Origin: UBA7378 sp049611805
GTDB taxonomy: Bacteria > Pseudomonadota > Alphaproteobacteria > RS24
Assembly: GCA_049611805.1 (NCBI GenBank)
Contig: JBMZAX010000012.1
Location: 1 to 64,000, forward strand
Length of the DNA stretch: 64,000 bases
Direction: 5' to 3'
Notes under the pieces: model-generated
What the model was told of the DNA's origin: nothing
Databases searched by the model: none
The model's input: the letters and a program-made list of their open reading frames with translations, nothing else
In this document: in pieces, positions 61,268 to 64,000 of the stretch
Layout of the letters: every line of letters starts with the position of its first letter
How positions within the stretch are numbered: the stretch's first letter is position 1
Position numbers and translations under genes: made by a program

Positions 61268-64000
61268 CTAACCTGTTGATTTATATGTATCTTCTTCTTT
61301 TCCAGCGTTTTTATCGCGGGCATTTTCCGCAAATTGTTCGGCTGTCGTCAAATCTACCGAAATCAGCTGGCTGACGCCGCGCTCCTGCATGGTTACACCG
61401 AACAAACGATCCACCCGCGCCATGGTCAGCGCGTGGTGGGTAATGAGCAAAAACCGCGTGCCCGTTTCATCGGCAATTTCGCGCACCAGATTGCAAAACC
61501 GCTCGACATTGGCATCGTCAAGCGGCGCATCAACCTCATCAAGCACACAAATTGGCGACGGGTTGGTCAAAAACACCGCGAAAATAACGGCCATTGCGGT
61601 GAGTGCCTGTTCGCCACCCGACAATAGCGACATGACTTGCGGTTTTTTGCCGGGCGGATGGGCAATGATTTCGAGCCCGGCTTCCAGCGGGTCATCGCTT
61701 TCGCTCAGTTCAAGGCGCGCCGACCCGCCGCCGAAAAGCTGCGTGAACAGGCGTCCGAAATGTCCGTTTACCGTGTCAAACGCGGCCAGCAAACGTTGGC
61801 GACCCTCGCGGTTCAGCTGCCCGATGCCGTGGCGCAATTTGTTGATGGCCGCGGCAAGCTCGTCCCGCTCGCCCGTCATCGTCTCGATTTTTTGCTTAAT
61901 CTCGTCGGCCTCTTCCTCCGCGCGCAAATTCACCCCGCCCAGATTTTCCCGCTCGCGGCGCAATTTTTCCAGCTTGGCCTCAACGCCCTCTGCCTCCGGC
62001 AACGCGTCTTCGGGGCCAATGCCGGCAAGCTCGGCCGCTTCTTCCGGCGCGACCTGCAAGGCTTCGCGAATGCGCGTGGCGGCTTCTTCAGCCCGCGCAT
62101 GATTGGCTTCCTGCGTCGCTTCAAGCCGTGCCAGATGTTCGCGCGCCTCGGCAACGCTTCCCTCGCAGGCGCGCAAGGTTTTATCCGCCGCGGCTTGCGC
62201 GGTTTCGGCCTCGGCCAGCTCGTCAGCCGCCGTCTGACGGCGCGTTTCGGCCTGGCTTACAACCTCAGCAAGCTTTGCGCGCCGCTCGGCCAGCGCATCC
62301 GGAATGGCGGTGAATTTTTCCTTCTCGGCAAGATTTTCACTGCGGCGGCTTTCCAGCGCCGACACTTGGCTTCGCGCGGCTTCGGCGCGTTCTTGCCATG
62401 AGGTTTGATCCTGTTTCACACGGGCCAATTGCTGCTCGCGCGCCTGACGCTGGGCATAAAACCCGTCAAAGCGCGCGCGCGCCTCGGCCAGAAGATTGCG
62501 CTTGTCGACAACACTCCCGCGCAACTCATCCATGTCTTCCAGTTCGCGCGCCTCATTTGCCAGCGCCTTCAATGCTTCGTCGGTTGCCTTGCGCGCCGCT
62601 TCCAACTCGGCCATATCCGCCCGAATGCGCGCCTCGCTTGTATCAAGCGCCTGCAATTTAGCCTGATCGGTGGCGGCCCCGGCTTCGGCTTGGGCCAATT
62701 GTTGCCGGCCGACGGAAACCGCGTTCTGGGTATCCTGCGCGGCAATGCGCTCGGCCTCATGGCGCTCTTTCAAGCCGGCATATTGCGTTTCAATTTCTGC
62801 CAGTGCCGATGCGGTTTGCTGTGCTTTTGCTTCCGCCGCTTCGCGCGCCGCGGCCAGCTCGTCCATGCGGTTGCGCTGGGCAAGGCGCGTGGCCGCGGCA
62901 CTGGGCGCATCGGCCGCGCTGGCAAAACCGTCCCAACGCCACAAATCGCCCTCGCGCGAAACAAGCCGCTGGCCGGGCAATAATTGCTTTTGCAATGTCG
63001 CCCCTTGCGCGCGGTCGACAATGCCGACCTGCGACAAGCGCCGCAATAAAAGCGGCGAACCCGTTACTTGCGCCGCCAGCGCTTCAACGCCTGCCGGTAA
63101 ATCTTGGCCTACACGCTCACTGCCAAAATCGCGCCAATGCGACGGCGCTTGAATGTCGGATGAGGCATCCAGATCATCACCAATGGCCGCACCCAAAGCC
63201 ATTTCATATCCGGCGGCGACCTCAACCTTGTCGACCAGCGCCGGATAGCGCGCATCATCGGCCCCCGCAAACAGTGCCGACAAAGCCGTGACCTCGCCAA
63301 CCAGCCGGTTCAAATCCGCGCGCGCTTCTTCCGCCGGTACGGTGGCGGCCTGACGCCGCGCATCGCATTCGGACAATTCTTCGCCCGTGGCTTCAAATGC
63401 GCCTAGCGCCTTTTCGTGTTCCGATATCAATTCTTCCAGTTCGGCCTGACGCGCCGACAAATCAATATCGGCACACATATTGTTTTCAATATCGTTGCGC
63501 GCCAGAACTGATTTGGCCTGATCCGCCTCCAGCTTGGCCTGACGCACAGCCGTTTCTTTCAGCCGCATCTCGCAAGCCTGCCGCCGCGCCGCCTGATCGG
63601 CCACCGCGCGGTTTGCCGCCTCCAGCCGCGCCTCGGCATCTGCCAGCACTTGCGCGGCCGCATCCATATCGGTGCGGGCCTGGGCCTCCATTTCGGCTTC
63701 ATCGGCGCTTGCCGCATTGGTAATGGCGGCTTCTTCTTCCGCCAGAGCTTTTTCCTGCTCGGCGGCGTCTTGAAGCACATGCTCTTCGCGCGCCATATCT
63801 TGGGCAATGGTGGCAAGCTGGGTTTCAAGCCGGGCAACCATTTCCTGCGCGCGATGGGCTTCGGCCTCCAACCCTTCCTGCTCCAGCAATACATGGCGCA
63901 AGGCGGCCGCCGCTTCGGCTTCGCTTTCGCGCAAAGCGGGCAGGCGCTCATGCGCGGCGGCTTGGGCAACATTGGCAGAGGTCGCCTCTTGGGTGGCCGC
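61268..64000 (-). CDS. smc: Chromosome segregation protein SMC, N-terminus cut by window edge
   Basis: Condensin subunit for chromosome organisation and segregation. About 910 residues are visible, lacking the N-terminal Walker A head. From the left visible end: a long coiled coil of Ala/Glu/Arg heptads; the hinge domain (YPALVDKVEVAAGYEMALGAAIGDDLDASSD ... LPGQRLVSREGDLWRWDG); a second coiled coil; and the C-terminal head with VNLRAEEEADEIKQKIE, the ABC signature MSLLSGGEQALTAMAVIFAVFL and the Walker B CVLDEVDAPLDDANVERF. The apparent TTG start inside the window is not real, since the frame is open to the edge. Confidence 0.95.
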   Translation of the reverse strand, partial: AATQEATSANVAQAAAHERLPALRESEAEAAAALRHVLLEQEGLEAEAHRAQEMVARLETQLATIAQDMAREEHVLQDAAEQEKALAEEEAAITNAASADEAEMEAQARTDMDAAAQVLADAEARLEAANRAVADQAARRQACEMRLKETAVRQAKLEADQAKSVLARNDIENNMCADIDLSARQAELEELISEHEKALGAFEATGEELSECDARRQAATVPAEEARADLNRLVGEVTALSALFAGADDARYPALVDKVEVAAGYEMALGAAIGDDLDASSDIQAPSHWRDFGSERVGQDLPAGVEALAAQVTGSPLLLRRLSQVGIVDRAQGATLQKQLLPGQRLVSREGDLWRWDGFASAADAPSAAATRLAQRNRMDELAAAREAAEAKAQQTASALAEIETQYAGLKERHEAERIAAQDTQNAVSVGRQQLAQAEAGAATDQAKLQALDTSEARIRADMAELEAARKATDEALKALANEARELEDMDELRGSVVDKRNLLAEARARFDGFYAQRQAREQQLARVKQDQTSWQERAEAARSQVSALESRRSENLAEKEKFTAIPDALAERRAKLAEVVSQAETRRQTAADELAEAETAQAAADKTLRACEGSVAEAREHLARLEATQEANHARAEEAATRIREALQVAPEEAAELAGIGPEDALPEAEGVEAKLEKLRRERENLGGVNLRAEEEADEIKQKIETMTGERDELAAAINKLRHGIGQLNREGRQRLLAAFDTVNGHFGRLFTQLFGGGSARLELSESDDPLEAGLEIIAHPPGKKPQVMSLLSGGEQALTAMAVIFAVFLTNPSPICVLDEVDAPLDDANVERFCNLVREIADETGTRFLLITHHALTMARVDRLFGVTMQERGVSQLISVDLTTAEQFAENARDKNAGKEEDTYKSTG

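Noticed and set aside
1..64000. CRISPR arrays, tRNAs, rRNAs, insertion sequences, prophage
   Set aside because: No regularly spaced repeat-spacer units, no tRNA or rRNA sequences recognised, and no transposase, integrase or phage structural protein motif was seen.

Overview
The window is a dense chromosomal segment of an alphaproteobacterium, with moderately high GC, almost no non-coding DNA and no stretch over 300 bp without a gene or RNA. The gene orders ruvCAB-ybgC-tolQRAB-pal-cpoB-tilS-ftsH-folP-glmM-thiD, zapA-6S RNA-fau, an ATP synthase Fo operon with paired b and b' subunits, and nadQ-nadABC are typical of the class. A Sul-type dihydropteroate synthase as the resident folP, plus an AcuI-like reductase, fits the Rhodobiaceae/Parvibaculales neighbourhood of marine Alphaproteobacteria. 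The family assignment is inference. No insertion sequence, prophage, integron, CRISPR array, tRNA or rRNA was seen.

Layout. 1-17302 is one long run of minus-strand genes: a DUF4164-like coiled-coil protein and zapA, 6S RNA, fau, a YmdB-like phosphoesterase, yebC, ruvCAB, the complete Tol-Pal envelope system, tilS, ftsH, folP, glmM and a truncated thiD. 17506-22814 (+) is a sugar-phosphate block: tkt, gap, pgk, class I fba. 22848-27800 (-) holds tlyA, dxs, ispA, xseB and an MBL hydrolase. 27890-38285 is a mosaic of small units on both strands: two SDRs, a Sua5-type tRNA t6A enzyme, a glyoxalase-like protein, a SRAP protein, DUF192, an AcuI-like reductase, a dihydroorotase-like amidohydrolase, a GT9-like protein, ygfZ and a KASIII-like enzyme. 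38313-42979 (+) is NAD synthesis with its presumed regulator and a perfect 21-bp palindromic operator. 43014-50333 (-) has a SleB-type hydrolase, ppdK, glyS, glyQ and a TrmN6-like methyltransferase. 50432-55815 has ispB (+), ispE, a TPR protein and ETF-QO (-). 56082-58729 (+) has a family-4-like UDG and a lytic transglycosylase. 58737-61181 (-) is the Fo operon atpI-B-E-b'-b, and smc (-) runs off the right edge.

How the genes work together. Several genes serve the cell envelope and division (Tol-Pal, ZapA, GlmM, transglycosylase, SleB hydrolase). Dxs, IspE, IspA and IspB cover steps of the MEP/polyprenyl pathway. Ppdk, gap, pgk, fba and tkt form central carbon metabolism. NadQ-NadABC is a self-contained regulated NAD module.

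The most notable observation is folP. It has the signature loops of the mobile sulfonamide-resistance enzymes Sul1/Sul2, yet it sits in an intact ancestral ftsH-folP-glmM context. A second theme is a set of 10-19 bp perfect or near-perfect tandem duplications at gene starts, gene ends and inside the 6S RNA gene.
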